A stretch of 64,000 nt of DNA from Candidatus Barnesiella excrementavium (GCA_019115485.1 DXDM01000022.1:16182-80181), one strand, 5' to 3'; shown: positions 27,326 through 37,021, counted from the stretch's first letter. A program made the numbers and translations. Notes: generated from the sequence alone by a model not told the origin.

Positions 27326-28273
27326 TCATAACTTGTTGTTGGCGAGGTATCGTTCGGCATCGATGGCAGCCTTACACCCCGAGGCGGCAGCCGTGATGGC
27401 CTGGCGGTAGCGGGGATCGGCCACGTCGCCGGCGGCAAATACACCGGGCACGTTGGTGGCCGTCGTGTAGGGGTCGGTCACGATGTAGCCGTTTTCGTCG
27501 AGGTCGATTGAGCCTTTGAATATGTCGGTGTTGGGCTTGTGACCGATGGCCAGGAAGAAGCCGTCGATAGCCAGGTCGTAGCGCTCTTCGTGGTCGGTAT
27601 CCTTTCCTTTGACCAGATGCACTCCTTCCACGCCGTTCTCACCGAACAGGCCTTCGGCCTGGGTCTCGAACAGGATTTCGATGTTGGGGTTCTCGATGAC
27701 CCGCTGCTGCATGATGTTGGAGGCTCGCAGGAAGGTTTTGCGTACAATCAGATAGACTTTCGAGGCGAGGTGTGACAGATATTCGGCCTCTTCGCAGGCA
27801 GTGTCGCCGCCACCTACTACGGCTACAATCTTCTTGCGGTAGAAGAATCCGTCGCACGTGGCGCAGGCCGATACACCCATGCCGGCATACTTGGCTTCGT
27901 CGGGGAGACCCAGATACTTGGCCGAGGCTCCGGTCGAGATGATGACGGTGTCGGCTTCGACCACCTTTTCGCCCTCGATGGTAATGCGGTAGGGGTGGGC
28001 CGCGAAGTCGGCGGCGGTGGCGATACCTCGGCGAATGTCGGTACCGAACCGGGCGGCCTGTTTCTTCAAGTCCTCCATCATGTCAAGACCCGATCGGCCA
28101 TCGGGATACCCGGGGAAATTTTCTACTTCGCTGGTCGTCGTGAGCTGACCACCGGGTTGCATGCCCTCGTAGAGGACCGGTGAGAGGTTGGCCCGTGCGG
28201 CATAGATGGCTGCCGTGTAACCGGCGGGGCCGGAACCGATGATAAGGCAACGGATATGTTCGTTCTGTTCCAT
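27326..28273 (-). CDS. trxB: Thioredoxin-disulfide reductase
   Basis: A 315-residue NADPH-dependent flavoprotein that reduces thioredoxin. The FAD-binding GxGxxA motif is 'GSGPAGYTAAIYAAR', the redox-active C-A-T-C lies in 'ACATCDGFFY' (about 135-138), the NADPH motif is 'VVGGGDTACEEAEYL', and the C-terminal FAD motif is 'GVFAAGDVADPRYRQAITAAASGC'. Last gene of the ftsK-lolA-trxB operon. Confidence 0.96.
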   Translation of the reverse strand: MEQNEHIRCLIIGSGPAGYTAAIYAARANLSPVLYEGMQPGGQLTTTSEVENFPGYPDGRSGLDMMEDLKKQAARFGTDIRRGIATAADFAAHPYRITIEGEKVVEADTVIISTGASAKYLGLPDEAKYAGMGVSACATCDGFFYRKKIVAVVGGGDTACEEAEYLSHLASKVYLIVRKTFLRASNIMQQRVIENPNIEILFETQAEGLFGENGVEGVHLVKGKDTDHEERYDLAIDGFFLAIGHKPNTDIFKGSIDLDENGYIVTDPYTTATNVPGVFAAGDVADPRYRQAITAAASGCKAAIDAERYLANNKL

Positions 28274-28301
28274 AGCTTTTTTCTATTTTAGAGGTGAATA
28301 A

Positions 28302-28943
28302 TTAGCGTAAATCGATCACTTCGGCATGGGGGTACTGCTTCTTGTCGAAAACAAAGGTGGCGTCGGGAAAGTTCTGCCCGGCGGTATATTTCGACAGCAC
28401 GATGGTGCTGTGGGTACGGTCGCTGTAATGGAGCTGGAACGACTGAGGGGTCCACGACGAAGCGTTGACGGTGATGACTACCCGGTCGATGTTCGTCCCC
28501 TTCTTCTTGGGGGTGAGCTCAGCCACACGCAACTGGCTGTTTTTCGATTTCAGTGCCTTGACAGTGAAGTTCTGTTTGTAGGTATTGATGAGAATATAGG
28601 GGTTGATGCTGGCTACTTCGTCGGCGGTGGGTTCGGTGAGGTTCACCTCTTGGGTTGAAGCCACGTAGGCCCATTGCAACTGGCCGTTGTACCACACGGT
28701 CATGGAGGGAGTTTTCCAGTAGAATTTATCTCCTGCGAGTTTGATGGTTCCGGTCTGTTTGTCGACCGGCTCGTTCAAGGCGTTGTAGAGAGTCAGGGTG
28801 AAGTGGGCCGACAGGTCGCCCGAGTGGCGGAATTTCTCCACCACCTTGTCGAGTGCGGCCGTACCGCTTTGAGCCTGAGCTGCCTCGGAGCAGGTCAAGA
28901 CGAGGAGTGCGGCGATGAGTAGAAGAATACGGTTGATTTTCAT
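28302..28943 (-). CDS. LolA-like outer membrane lipoprotein carrier protein
   Basis: A 213-residue periplasmic protein with a signal peptide (MKINRILLLIAALLVLTCSEAAQA). The LolA fold is suggested by 'FTLTLYNALNEPVDKQTGTIKLAGDKFYWKTPSMTVWYNGQ' and 'VVITVNASSWTPQSFQLHYSDRTHSTIVLSKY'. LolA ferries lipoproteins across the periplasm. Sequence similarity to the E. coli protein is low, as usual in Bacteroidetes. Its ATG overlaps the ftsK stop by 4 bases (ATGA), so the two are translationally coupled. Confidence 0.85.
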   Translation of the reverse strand: MKINRILLLIAALLVLTCSEAAQAQSGTAALDKVVEKFRHSGDLSAHFTLTLYNALNEPVDKQTGTIKLAGDKFYWKTPSMTVWYNGQLQWAYVASTQEVNLTEPTADEVASINPYILINTYKQNFTVKALKSKNSQLRVAELTPKKKGTNIDRVVITVNASSWTPQSFQLHYSDRTHSTIVLSKYTAGQNFPDATFVFDKKQYPHAEVIDLR

Positions 28944-31501
28944 TTCATTAATTCCAATTTGTTTTCAAGGGCCATGATGTCCGATATCAATACCTGGCGC
29001 GGTTTGCCCCCCTCGCTCGGACCCACGATGCCGGCGGCTTCGAGCTGGTCCATCAATCGGCCGGCCCGGTTGTAGCCGATGGAGTAGCGCCGTTGCAGCG
29101 AGGAGGTCGAGGCCTGTCCCGAGACGACAATCATCTTGGCGGCCTCTTCAAAGAGGGGGTCGCGATTGGCGATGTCGTTACTGCTGCCCGTGTCGTTGTC
29201 GGCATTCTTGTATTCGGGCAGTTCGTAGGCTTCGGGGTATCCCTGTTGTTTGCTGATGTAGTCGCAGATGCGTTTCACCTCGGGCGTGTCGATGAAGGCA
29301 CACTGGATACGCTTCAATTCACCCCCTTCGGTGAAGAGCATGTCGCCCCGGCCGATGAGCTGGTTGGCACCGGGTGCGTCGAGAATGGTGCGCGAGTCGA
29401 CCATCTGCATCACCCGGAAGGCGATACGGGCCGGGAAGTTGGCCTTGATGTTACCCGTGATGACCGTTGTCGAGGGGCGTTGGGTGGCGATGACCATGTG
29501 GATACCCACGGCCCGGGCCTTTTGGGCGATACGGGCGATAGGCATTTCGACATCGCGCCCGGCCATCATGATGAGGTCGGCAAACTCGTCGATGACCACT
29601 ACGATATAGGGCATGAACTTGTGTCCGTTGTTGGGGTTGAGCCGGCGGTGGATAAACTCCTCGTTGTACTCCTTGATGGTTCTCACGTTGGCCTTGGCCA
29701 GCAGGGCGTAGCGGTTGTCCATCTCGATACAGAGCGAGTTGAGGGTAGCGATAACCTTGTCGCTGTCGGTGATGACCGCCTTCTCGGCATCGGGGAGCTT
29801 GGCCATGAAGTGCCGTTCGATGGACGAGTAGATGCTGAACTCGACCATCTTGGGGTCGACCAGCACGAATTTAAGTTGGGCCGGGTGCTTCTTGTAGAGC
29901 AGCGAGGTGATGATGGCATTCAGCCCTACCGACTTGCCTTGACCCGTAGCACCGGCTACCAGAATGTGGGGCATCTTGCAGAGGTCGGCAATGAACACCT
30001 CGTTGGTGATGCTTTTGCCCAGTGCCAGCGGCAACTCGTATTTGCATTCCTGGAACTTGCGCGAGGCGAGTACCGAGTACATCGAGACCATCTTGGGGTC
30101 TTTGTTGGGCACCTCGATACCCACCGTTCCCTTGCCGGGAATGGGGGCGATGATGCGGATACCCAGTGCCGAGAGGCTGAGGGCGATATCGTTTTCGAGG
30201 CTTTTGATGCGGGCGATGCGCACGCCGGCCTCGGGTTTGATTTCGTAGAGGGTGACGGTGGGGCCCACGGTGGCCGTGATGGAGCTGATGCCGATGTTGT
30301 AGTTTTTCAGCGTCTCGGTGATGAGCTTCTTGTTGGCCGCCTGTTCCTCCATGTTGATTTCGACCTCGCTGCTCTCGCGCTTGTCGAGCAGGTCGAAGGT
30401 GGGCCGCTTGTAGTGCGACAGGTCTTTGGTGGGGTCGTAGTCCTCCATGGGAGCCGCCTGTGTAGCCAGCTCCTCGGTCTCGGCCGTTTCGATGACAAAC
30501 GAGGGGTCGCCCGTGTCGATGGTCATACGTTTGGTCTCTTCGTGGTCGTGAGGGGTATTCCCCTGTATCTCCTCGGGGGTAGGTATGGGCTCTACCGGAG
30601 CATCGAGAAATTCGGGCATCGTGTCGGCCGGCTCCTCGTCGAAGCGGGTAGTGCTTGTGTCGTTTGTGTCGGCAGGCTCCTCGTCGGTCTCTTCGGGAGT
30701 CCCTTCCGGCTCTGCGGTTTGTCGAGCCTGTGCTTCCGGTTCGTCGGTCGTTTCGATTTCCTCGTCATGCCCTTGATTCTCTTCTGCTATTTTGGAGGCC
30801 TTGTGTTTGATGGCCTGTATGGCCCGGCCGGTGAGGTTGACTGAGGAGGCCCGGCGTATGTAGTCGATGGTCTTGTAACTGAGGTGCACCAGCAGAATGA
30901 TGGTGAGGACAGCGATGAGCAGGGCCGTGCCCCACGGTCCTATCCAGGCGTTGAGCCATTGGGTGGCATAGTAGCCGTGGTAGCCTCCCAGGTACAGGAA
31001 CGTGTGGTTGTAGCTGTGCAGGAAGATGAAGCCGAAGAAGAGCGAGAGTACGATAATGGAGAGGGCGCAACTGATGGTGAAACGTATCATGCGCGTGTGC
31101 GACACCTTGATGAAGCGGCGCCCTACCACGTAAAGCCACAGTGCCACGATGAAGGCCGAGATGCCCATCCAGCGATTAATCATGAGGTTGGAGAGGTAGG
31201 CACCGAAAGCCCCCGTCCAGTTCTGTATATCGTTGCTTATCGACGAGAGTTCGCCTACCGACAGGTTTTCGATTTTGCTCTGGTCGGCGCTCCCGGTGAA
31301 GAAAAACGAGATGAACGAGATGGTGAGATAGAGCGAGAAAATAATGAGAATCACCCCCGTGATGAAACTTGCCTGTTCGTTCTTGAACAAGCCTTTGCGG
31401 GGTTTCTCCTCTCCTTGCGATACTTCCTGAGTGGTTTCCTTGGGAGCACTCTCTTCGGGTTGTGTCGCTTTTATTTTGGTTTCTTCTTGGTCCTTGGGCA
31501 T
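28940..31501 (-). CDS. ftsK: DNA translocase FtsK/SpoIIIE
   Basis: An 853-residue septal DNA pump that clears the chromosome terminus before division. The N-terminal part has about four membrane segments (residues 50-220), then an acidic linker rich in Glu, Pro and Thr, the motor domain with Walker A 'GATGQGKS' (near 515), 'VLVDPKMVEFSIY' and Walker B 'VVVIDEFADLIMM' (near 637), and the C-terminal gamma winged helix (last 65 residues, 'SLQRRYSIGYNRAGRLMDQLEAAGIVG') for KOPS-like sequences. The ATG at 31501 (MPKDQEE) is chosen because the upstream frame overlaps the promoter repeat. First gene of the ftsK-lolA-trxB operon. Confidence 0.96.
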   Translation of the reverse strand: MPKDQEETKIKATQPEESAPKETTQEVSQGEEKPRKGLFKNEQASFITGVILIIFSLYLTISFISFFFTGSADQSKIENLSVGELSSISNDIQNWTGAFGAYLSNLMINRWMGISAFIVALWLYVVGRRFIKVSHTRMIRFTISCALSIIVLSLFFGFIFLHSYNHTFLYLGGYHGYYATQWLNAWIGPWGTALLIAVLTIILLVHLSYKTIDYIRRASSVNLTGRAIQAIKHKASKIAEENQGHDEEIETTDEPEAQARQTAEPEGTPEETDEEPADTNDTSTTRFDEEPADTMPEFLDAPVEPIPTPEEIQGNTPHDHEETKRMTIDTGDPSFVIETAETEELATQAAPMEDYDPTKDLSHYKRPTFDLLDKRESSEVEINMEEQAANKKLITETLKNYNIGISSITATVGPTVTLYEIKPEAGVRIARIKSLENDIALSLSALGIRIIAPIPGKGTVGIEVPNKDPKMVSMYSVLASRKFQECKYELPLALGKSITNEVFIADLCKMPHILVAGATGQGKSVGLNAIITSLLYKKHPAQLKFVLVDPKMVEFSIYSSIERHFMAKLPDAEKAVITDSDKVIATLNSLCIEMDNRYALLAKANVRTIKEYNEEFIHRRLNPNNGHKFMPYIVVVIDEFADLIMMAGRDVEMPIARIAQKARAVGIHMVIATQRPSTTVITGNIKANFPARIAFRVMQMVDSRTILDAPGANQLIGRGDMLFTEGGELKRIQCAFIDTPEVKRICDYISKQQGYPEAYELPEYKNADNDTGSSNDIANRDPLFEEAAKMIVVSGQASTSSLQRRYSIGYNRAGRLMDQLEAAGIVGPSEGGKPRQVLISDIMALENKLELMK

Positions 31502-31535
31502 ATTGGGAATAAATGATATAATAAACAAATTACTA

Positions 31536-31567
31536 CAAAGATAGTGAAAGGCGAGAGCAGTGGCAAA
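31536..31567 (-). promoter_or_regulatory. Promoter of the ftsK operon (proximal, repeat copy 1)
   Basis: Minus strand TTTG (31567-31564), 20 bases, TATCTTTG (31543-31536). It lies 34 bases before the ftsK ATG. Confidence 0.78.
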
Positions 31568-31618
31568 CGAAAACAAAGTTTTCAGGTTTGACAAGGCCGA
31601 GCCGCCTCCTATTTTTTA

Positions 31619-31650
31619 CAAAGATAGTGAAAGGCGAGCGCAGAGACAAA
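31619..31650 (-). promoter_or_regulatory. Second promoter of the ftsK operon (distal, repeat copy 2)
   Basis: The same two boxes with the same 20-base spacing, TTTG (31650-31647) and TATCTTTG (31626-31619), exactly one repeat period upstream of the proximal promoter. Confidence 0.6.
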
Positions 31651-31796
31651 TGAAAACAAAGTTTTCAATTTGGCCTATGCCGAGCCGCATCTTGTCTTAT
31701 TCAAAGATAGGGAAAGTCGTATGTAAAACATGACACGAGCTGATATTTTTACACGGAATCTCCCCCTTGTGTGGAGTTGGCGAGGGAGTGGTGCCC

Positions 31797-33260
31797 CTAC
31801 GAGTTTTTCCAGAAATAGGTGGTAAACAGAATCAGTACCGTGAACAGCTCGAGACGACCGATAAGCATGATGAACGAGAGGGTCCACTTGCCTACATCGG
31901 GGATAAAGGCGTAGCTTCCGGTAGGCCCGGTAGCTCCGGCTCCCGGGCCGATGTTACTCAGACACGATAGGGTCGAGCCGAAGGCCTCTTCAATCGAAAG
32001 GCCCAAGGCTGTCAGGATAATGGAGCCGGCAATGAGAACCATGACATAGACCAGGATAAAGGCCAGAATCTTGGAAACCACCTCGTGCGAAATGGCCTTG
32101 CCGTTGACTCGCACCGGCATTATGGCATTGGGGTGGATTGCGCGGAAGAACTCGTTGCGTGTGTTCTTGGCGAGTACCACCAACCGGTCTATCTTGGCAC
32201 CACCGCAGGTCGAACCCGCACAGGCTCCGAAGAACATGAGCAGCAGGAACACCGTGGTGAAGAAGGGTCCCCATGCCACATAGTCGCCTACCGTATAGCC
32301 TGTGCTGGTGACAACCGTAACCACTTGGGCAAGCGATACCCGCAGCGTCTCCTCAAACGAGTCGTTCTGTCCCGTTACATACAGTCCGGCCGTTACCACG
32401 AGGGTGGCTCCTATCACGATAAAGGTGTACCACCGTGTCTCCTCGTTGGAGAAGAGCCGCTTGAAATCGCCGGTGACGGCCCGATATACCAGGGCAAAAT
32501 TGATACCGGCAATGAAGGTAAATATCGTGATGACATAGTCGATGTAGGCCGAATTCCAATAGTTGAGGCTGGCCTGTTTGGTCGAGAATCCACCCGTGGC
32601 CATGGTGCTGAATGCATGGCATACGGCATCGAAAGGCTCCATCGGGCCCAGGCATAGCAGCAGGCAAAGTATGGCGGTGAGCGATACATATACGTACCAC
32701 AGTTTCTTGGAGGTCTCACCGATTTTGGGTTTCAGTTTTTCGTGCGAGATACCCGTCACCTCGGAGTTGAAAAGGAACAATCCACCCTGATGGTTGAGCA
32801 TGGGGAGTATGGCGATGGTCAAGAGGATAATACCCATACCACCGATAAGCTGGATAAAGCTGCGCCAGAACAGAATGCCATGAGGCATGGCCTCGACATT
32901 CACAATGATGGAGGCGCCGGTAGTGGTCAAACCCGATACCGATTCAAAGAATGCGTCGGTAATGCTCAGGGGGTTGGGCATGAGGCAGAAGGGCAACATG
33001 CCGAAGACCGTGAAAAAGAACCATATCGAGGTGACAATCAGGTAGCTTTCGCGTTTGCCCACCTCGTTGCGGACATTCCTGAACAGGTAGAACAAGAGTC
33101 CGCCCGTGAAGGCTGTAATCAGGGTCGACAGCAGGAAGGCTGTGGCGTCGCCGTTACCGTAGAAGAGGGCGACGAAATAGGGAACGAGCATGAATATCGA
33201 CTCCATGCACAGCAGCATTCCGATGAATTTCAGTATGACGCGAACATTGATTTTTGCCAT
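31797..33260 (-). CDS. trkH: TrkH family potassium uptake protein
   Basis: A 487-residue polytopic inner-membrane protein, the K+-translocating subunit of the Trk system. About ten hydrophobic segments and the selectivity-filter-like loops are visible: 'ESVSGLTTTGASI', 'STMATGGFSTK', 'VVTSTGYTVGDY' and 'SCLSNIGPGAG', the four TrkH pore motifs (T-T/S-x-G type). It starts 18 bases after trkA, its regulatory partner, and ends the dxs-trkA-trkH unit. Confidence 0.96.
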   Translation of the reverse strand: MAKINVRVILKFIGMLLCMESIFMLVPYFVALFYGNGDATAFLLSTLITAFTGGLLFYLFRNVRNEVGKRESYLIVTSIWFFFTVFGMLPFCLMPNPLSITDAFFESVSGLTTTGASIIVNVEAMPHGILFWRSFIQLIGGMGIILLTIAILPMLNHQGGLFLFNSEVTGISHEKLKPKIGETSKKLWYVYVSLTAILCLLLCLGPMEPFDAVCHAFSTMATGGFSTKQASLNYWNSAYIDYVITIFTFIAGINFALVYRAVTGDFKRLFSNEETRWYTFIVIGATLVVTAGLYVTGQNDSFEETLRVSLAQVVTVVTSTGYTVGDYVAWGPFFTTVFLLLMFFGACAGSTCGGAKIDRLVVLAKNTRNEFFRAIHPNAIMPVRVNGKAISHEVVSKILAFILVYVMVLIAGSIILTALGLSIEEAFGSTLSCLSNIGPGAGATGPTGSYAFIPDVGKWTLSFIMLIGRLELFTVLILFTTYFWKNS

Positions 33261-33278
33261 ATTCTTCTTTTCCCTCTC

Positions 33279-34613
33279 CTAATTGAACAGTTTGTCTATT
33301 TTGTGCAGGGCCGTGTCGAGGCAGAATATCACGACGTGGTCGTTGGGTTGTATCCAGGTGTTACCGGTCACGATCATACCGTGGCCGTTGCGCACCAGAC
33401 CGCCAATGGTCAGGTCCGACGGGAGTTTCAGCTCCTTTACCGGAGCTTTGGTGATTTTCGAGTTCTCCTTGGCCACCAGCTCCATCACCTCGGCGTCCGA
33501 CAGGGCCAGACACTTGGCGTTCGACGAGTCTTCGTCGAGCAGCAGCTGGAAAATGCGGCTGGCCGCCAGCAGTTTCTTATTGATGATGTTGCCGATGTTC
33601 AGCCGTTCGGCCGTAGAGATGAATTGCAGATTCTCTACCTCGGCAATGGTCTTTTTCACTCCCAGCTCTTTGGCCGTTAGGCAGGCCAAGATGTTGGTCT
33701 CGGAGCTGTCGGTGAGGGCGATAAAGGCATCGACGTCGCGAATGCCCTCCTCTTTCAGCAGGTCGACGTTGCGGCCGTCGCCCTGGATAATAATCACGTC
33801 GCTCATGTACTCGGCCAACTTGTAGCTCTTCTGCCGGTCACACTCGATGAGCTTGATGGTCATGTCGTCGGGGGCGTAGCTTGAAATGCGAATGGCGATG
33901 CGGCTTCCGCCCATAATCATGATTTTGTGGATTTCAGCTTCGCTTTCGCCCGAGAGTTGCTGAATCTCCTGTATGTGGTTGGGTGTGGTGGTGAAGTAGG
34001 CGATGTCGCCCACCTTGATTTCGTCGTTACCACGCGGTATGATGGTTTCGTGCAATCGCTTGATGGCCGCAATATGATATTGGCTGTCGGCCGTGGTGAG
34101 TTCGTAGAGTTTTTTGTTGAGTATCTTGGCATTTTCGTGTAGCTTGACGCTCAGCACGATGAGCTCGCCGTTGCACAGTTCGAACCAGTTGCGGGTCCAG
34201 GTGTGGCGCAGGGCGGTGATAACCTCTTCGGCCGCCAGCTTCTCGGGGTAGATGAGTTCGTTTACCCCCAGCGAGTCGAAGAAACTTTTATTCTCGGGCA
34301 GCAGATATTCGTAGTTGTCGACCCGGGCCAAAGTCTTCTTGGCCCCCAGTTTCGAGGCCATGGTGCAAGCCATGATGTTACGCGTCTCGAAAGGCATGAC
34401 GGCGATAAAGAGGTCGGCCTGGTGAACTTTGGCCTGTTCCAGTGTTTGGAAGGCGGTGGGGTTACCTACAACCGTCATAAGGTTGTAGTTGGCGTCGAGT
34501 TCCCTCAGCTTCTCTTCGTTGTTGTCAATCAGGATAATGTCCTGCTCTTCCCGGGAGAGTAGCTTGGCCAGGTGAGTTCCCACCTCTCCGGCGCCGGCGA
34601 TGATGATTTTCAT
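33279..34613 (-). CDS. trkA: Trk system potassium transporter peripheral protein TrkA
   Basis: A 444-residue cytoplasmic gating protein with two tandem RCK units. RCK-N1 starts 'MKIIIAGAGEVGTHLAKLLS' (NAD-binding) and RCK-N2 'KIMIMGGSRIAIRIS', each followed by a TrkA-C domain (about 140-220 and 365-444). It controls TrkH in response to nucleotides. It lies 31 bases after dxs and 18 before trkH. Confidence 0.96.
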   Translation of the reverse strand: MKIIIAGAGEVGTHLAKLLSREEQDIILIDNNEEKLRELDANYNLMTVVGNPTAFQTLEQAKVHQADLFIAVMPFETRNIMACTMASKLGAKKTLARVDNYEYLLPENKSFFDSLGVNELIYPEKLAAEEVITALRHTWTRNWFELCNGELIVLSVKLHENAKILNKKLYELTTADSQYHIAAIKRLHETIIPRGNDEIKVGDIAYFTTTPNHIQEIQQLSGESEAEIHKIMIMGGSRIAIRISSYAPDDMTIKLIECDRQKSYKLAEYMSDVIIIQGDGRNVDLLKEEGIRDVDAFIALTDSSETNILACLTAKELGVKKTIAEVENLQFISTAERLNIGNIINKKLLAASRIFQLLLDEDSSNAKCLALSDAEVMELVAKENSKITKAPVKELKLPSDLTIGGLVRNGHGMIVTGNTWIQPNDHVVIFCLDTALHKIDKLFN

Positions 34614-34644
34614 AATTAATAATTAATACCCTTATACTTTTGTT

Positions 34645-36549
34645 TTACCAATTCCCCGTGAAGGTTGCATAAATACTCTCTTCGTCGATGCCGCACAGCC
34701 GATGTAGCTCTTTGACCGAGCCCTGGGCAATGAAGCGGTCGGGGATTCCCAGCCGTTTGATGCGCGGGGTGTAGCCGTTGTCGGCCATAAATTCCAACAC
34801 GGCGCTTCCGAATCCGCCGGTGATGCAGCCATCTTCGAGGGTGATGATTCTTTTGTATTTCTTTCCTACCTGGTGCAGTATCTCTTCGTCGAGCGGCTTG
34901 ACAAATATCATGTCGTAGAGAGCCGCTTGTGTACCAGCCTCCCGGGCCCGTTGTACGGCATGCAGGGCATCGACTCCGACGGGTCCGATGCTGAGCACGG
35001 CCAGGTCGTCGCCTTCGCAAAGTTGCCGTCCCTTGCCGATGGGAATCTCGTGCATGGGGCATCGCCAGTCGACCTGGCTGCCGCTTCCCCGCGGATAGCG
35101 TATGGCAAAGGGTCCGTTGTTGCGTAGTTGGGCCGTGTACATGAGGTGTCGCAAGGTGTGCTCGTCCATGGGGGCGGCGATGGTCATGTGGGGAATGCTG
35201 CGCAGGTAGCAGATGTCGAATACCCCGTGGTGGGTCACACCGTCTTCGCCCACCAGTCCGGCCCGGTCGATGCAGAAGGTCACGGGCAGATTCTGTATGG
35301 CCACGTCGTGTATCACCTCGTCGAAGGCTCTTTGCAGGAAGGTCGAGTAGATGCTGCAAAAGGGTTGCAGCCCCTCTTTGGCCAGCCCGGCGGCAAAGGT
35401 GACGGCATGCTCTTCGGAGATGCCCACGTCGAACGACCGGTGCGGGAACCGCTCCATCATGAAGCACGACGAACTGCCTGTGGGCATGGCCGGTGTGATG
35501 ACCATAATCTTTTCGTTCTTCTCGGCCAGTTCGACCAGCGTATGGCCGAAGACGTCCTGAAACTTGGGAGGTTTGTTACCCTCGGGTTCGCTCTTGCGTT
35601 CGCCGGTAGCGGGGTTGAAGCAGCCGGGAGCGTGCCAGATGGTGGGCTCTTTCTCGGCCGGCGCATACCCTTTGCCCTTGATGGTGCGCAGGTGCAGTAT
35701 CTTGGGCCCCGTCATCTCTTTGATGTCGTTCAGTTTGTTGACGATGTTGATGACGTTGTGCCCGTCGATGGGGCCGAAGTAGCGTATGTCGAGCCCCTCG
35801 AATATGTTCTGCTGCTTGGTGAGCAGCGCTTTCAGGCTGTTGTTGAAACGCAGTATGGCACCCCGGTGCTCCTCGTCGATGAGGTTGAAGCGTCGCAGGG
35901 TGCGATAGGCGTCGTAGCGCAGTTTGTTGTATCCGCGCGAGGTGGTGATGTTGACCAGATATTCGTTAAGCCCGCCCACGTTATGGTCGATGGCCATATC
36001 GTTGTCGTTGAGAATGATGAGCAGGTTGTTGGGGTTGGTCGAGGCGTTGTTCAATCCCTCGAAGGCCAGTCCGCCCGCGATGGAGGCGTCACCGATGACG
36101 GCAATCACTTTGCGCTCTTTCTTTTCGTGTTTGAGCTGTGTGGCGATGGCCATGCCCAAAGCGGCCGATATGGAGTTGGAGGCGTGTCCGGCGATGAAGG
36201 CGTCGTATTCGCTCTCGGCCGGGTTGGGGAATCCGCTCAGTCCGTTCAGTTTGCGAATGGTGTCGAACTGTTCGCGGCGACCGGTGAGTATCTTGTGCCC
36301 GTAGGCCTGGTGCCCTACGTCCCACACGATGCGGTCGTAGGGGGTGTCGAACACGTAGTGCAGGGCCACGGTCAACTCGACGGCACCCATGCTCGACCCG
36401 AAATGTCCCGGGTTGTGGGCCAGCGAGTCGATGAGGAAGCGGCGTATCTCGGCACACACCTCGGGCAGTTTCTCGACCGGCAGTTTGCGCAGGTCGGCTG
36501 GGAAGTTTATCTGTTTGAGTAGTTCTATATTTTCGGGTTCCATTGTCAC
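34645..36549 (-). CDS. dxs: 1-Deoxy-D-xylulose-5-phosphate synthase
   Basis: A 634-residue thiamine-diphosphate enzyme that makes DXP from pyruvate and glyceraldehyde 3-phosphate, the first step of the MEP isoprenoid pathway. '[14 protein letters not shown]' holds the catalytic His, '[19 protein letters not shown]' plus 'NDNDMAI' is the ThDP/Mg site, and '[13 protein letters not shown]' lies in the second domain. A transketolase-C domain ends the protein. It feeds the side chain of the menaquinone whose ring genes are at 20-26 kb. It is preceded by a small membrane protein gene 22 bases upstream. Confidence 0.96.
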   Translation of the reverse strand: MTMEPENIELLKQINFPADLRKLPVEKLPEVCAEIRRFLIDSLAHNPGHFGSSMGAVELTVALHYVFDTPYDRIVWDVGHQAYGHKILTGRREQFDTIRKLNGLSGFPNPAESEYDAFIAGHASNSISAALGMAIATQLKHEKKERKVIAVIGDASIAGGLAFEGLNNASTNPNNLLIILNDNDMAIDHNVGGLNEYLVNITTSRGYNKLRYDAYRTLRRFNLIDEEHRGAILRFNNSLKALLTKQQNIFEGLDIRYFGPIDGHNVINIVNKLNDIKEMTGPKILHLRTIKGKGYAPAEKEPTIWHAPGCFNPATGERKSEPEGNKPPKFQDVFGHTLVELAEKNEKIMVITPAMPTGSSSCFMMERFPHRSFDVGISEEHAVTFAAGLAKEGLQPFCSIYSTFLQRAFDEVIHDVAIQNLPVTFCIDRAGLVGEDGVTHHGVFDICYLRSIPHMTIAAPMDEHTLRHLMYTAQLRNNGPFAIRYPRGSGSQVDWRCPMHEIPIGKGRQLCEGDDLAVLSIGPVGVDALHAVQRAREAGTQAALYDMIFVKPLDEEILHQVGKKYKRIITLEDGCITGGFGSAVLEFMADNGYTPRIKRLGIPDRFIAQGSVKELHRLCGIDEESIYATFTGNW

Positions 36550-36571
36550 AGCTTTTTATCGGCTCGACGGC

Positions 36572-36751
36572 TCATTTGCCTTTGCTTTCTTGTTTCCATC
36601 GTTTATAGAGGGGGACGAATACAATGATTCCCGAAGCAATCAGGGCAAACACCACTTGCCCGTCAAGGCCTCTCGCCCAAATCAATGTCACGGCACAAAA
36701 AAGCCAGAGCAGTGCGATACACGAAATGCGGAACACATTATATTTTCTCAT
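36572..36751 (-). CDS. Small membrane protein upstream of dxs
   Basis: A 59-residue ORF beginning MRKYNVFRISCIALLWLFCA and ending YKRWKQESKGK. Two hydrophobic stretches (about 8-26 and 32-48) are separated by a short polar turn, with a basic C-terminus, so it is a hairpin inner-membrane protein. I do not recognise the family. It ends 22 bases before dxs in the same direction and has a -7 box in front, so it is likely the first gene of the dxs-trkA-trkH transcript. Confidence 0.68.
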   Translation of the reverse strand: MRKYNVFRISCIALLWLFCAVTLIWARGLDGQVVFALIASGIIVFVPLYKRWKQESKGK

Positions 36752-36803
36752 ATCAAATTTCTGATTTTTCGATGTATTGACATCGACCTCCTAAGTCAAC
36801 CTA

Positions 36804-36811
36804 CAAATATA
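36804..36811 (-). promoter_or_regulatory. -7 box upstream of the small membrane protein and dxs
   Basis: TATATTTG on the minus strand, 52 bases before the small gene's ATG. Between it and the gene lies a 7-bp hairpin (TCGATGT/ACATCGA, 36769-36786) in the presumed leader RNA. Confidence 0.5.
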
Positions 36812-36941
36812 GATATTCTTTTGCAAGAAAAGAAAATAATATACCAAAATCACGGGATAAATAAAAATGGCGAACAGGTAAATATAAGAAAATCAGTGTG
36901 CTATTGAAACCTGTCCAATCGAAGGTCCGATGGGGGGAGAA

Positions 36942-36982
36942 GAGACAAAGATAGCGTGCCGCACGGAGGTGGCACGCTATCT
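36942..36982 (-). terminator. Terminator of the Phe/Tyr operon (after tyrA)
   Basis: A perfect 12-bp stem (36971-36982 with 36949-36960), a 10-base loop, then TTGTCTCTTCT on the minus strand. It lies 39 bases after the tyrA stop. Confidence 0.75.
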
Positions 36983-37021
36983 CGATGGGTTTGTCTGGAA
37001 AGCGGTTGTAGCCGATAGTGC

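Larger units (their letters stand above)
31535..31719 (-). repeat. Tandem 83-84 base repeat carrying promoters
   Basis: Two full copies (31535-31617 and 31618-31701) and the first 18 bases of a third (31702-31719). Conserved parts are CAAAGATAGTGAAAGGCGAG, the palindrome GAAAACAAAGTTTTC, and GCCGAGCCGC. In minus-strand sense each full copy contains TTTG, 20 bases, TATCTTTG. The copies differ at scattered positions, so the duplication is not very recent. Confidence 0.85.

Noticed and set aside
36946..36953. TATCTTTG box on the minus strand overlapping the tyrA terminator stem
   Set aside because: A perfect -7 match, but no TTG lies 19-21 bases upstream and the next gene is about 195 bases away; more likely it is part of the terminator tail. 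The box at 36804 is better placed.
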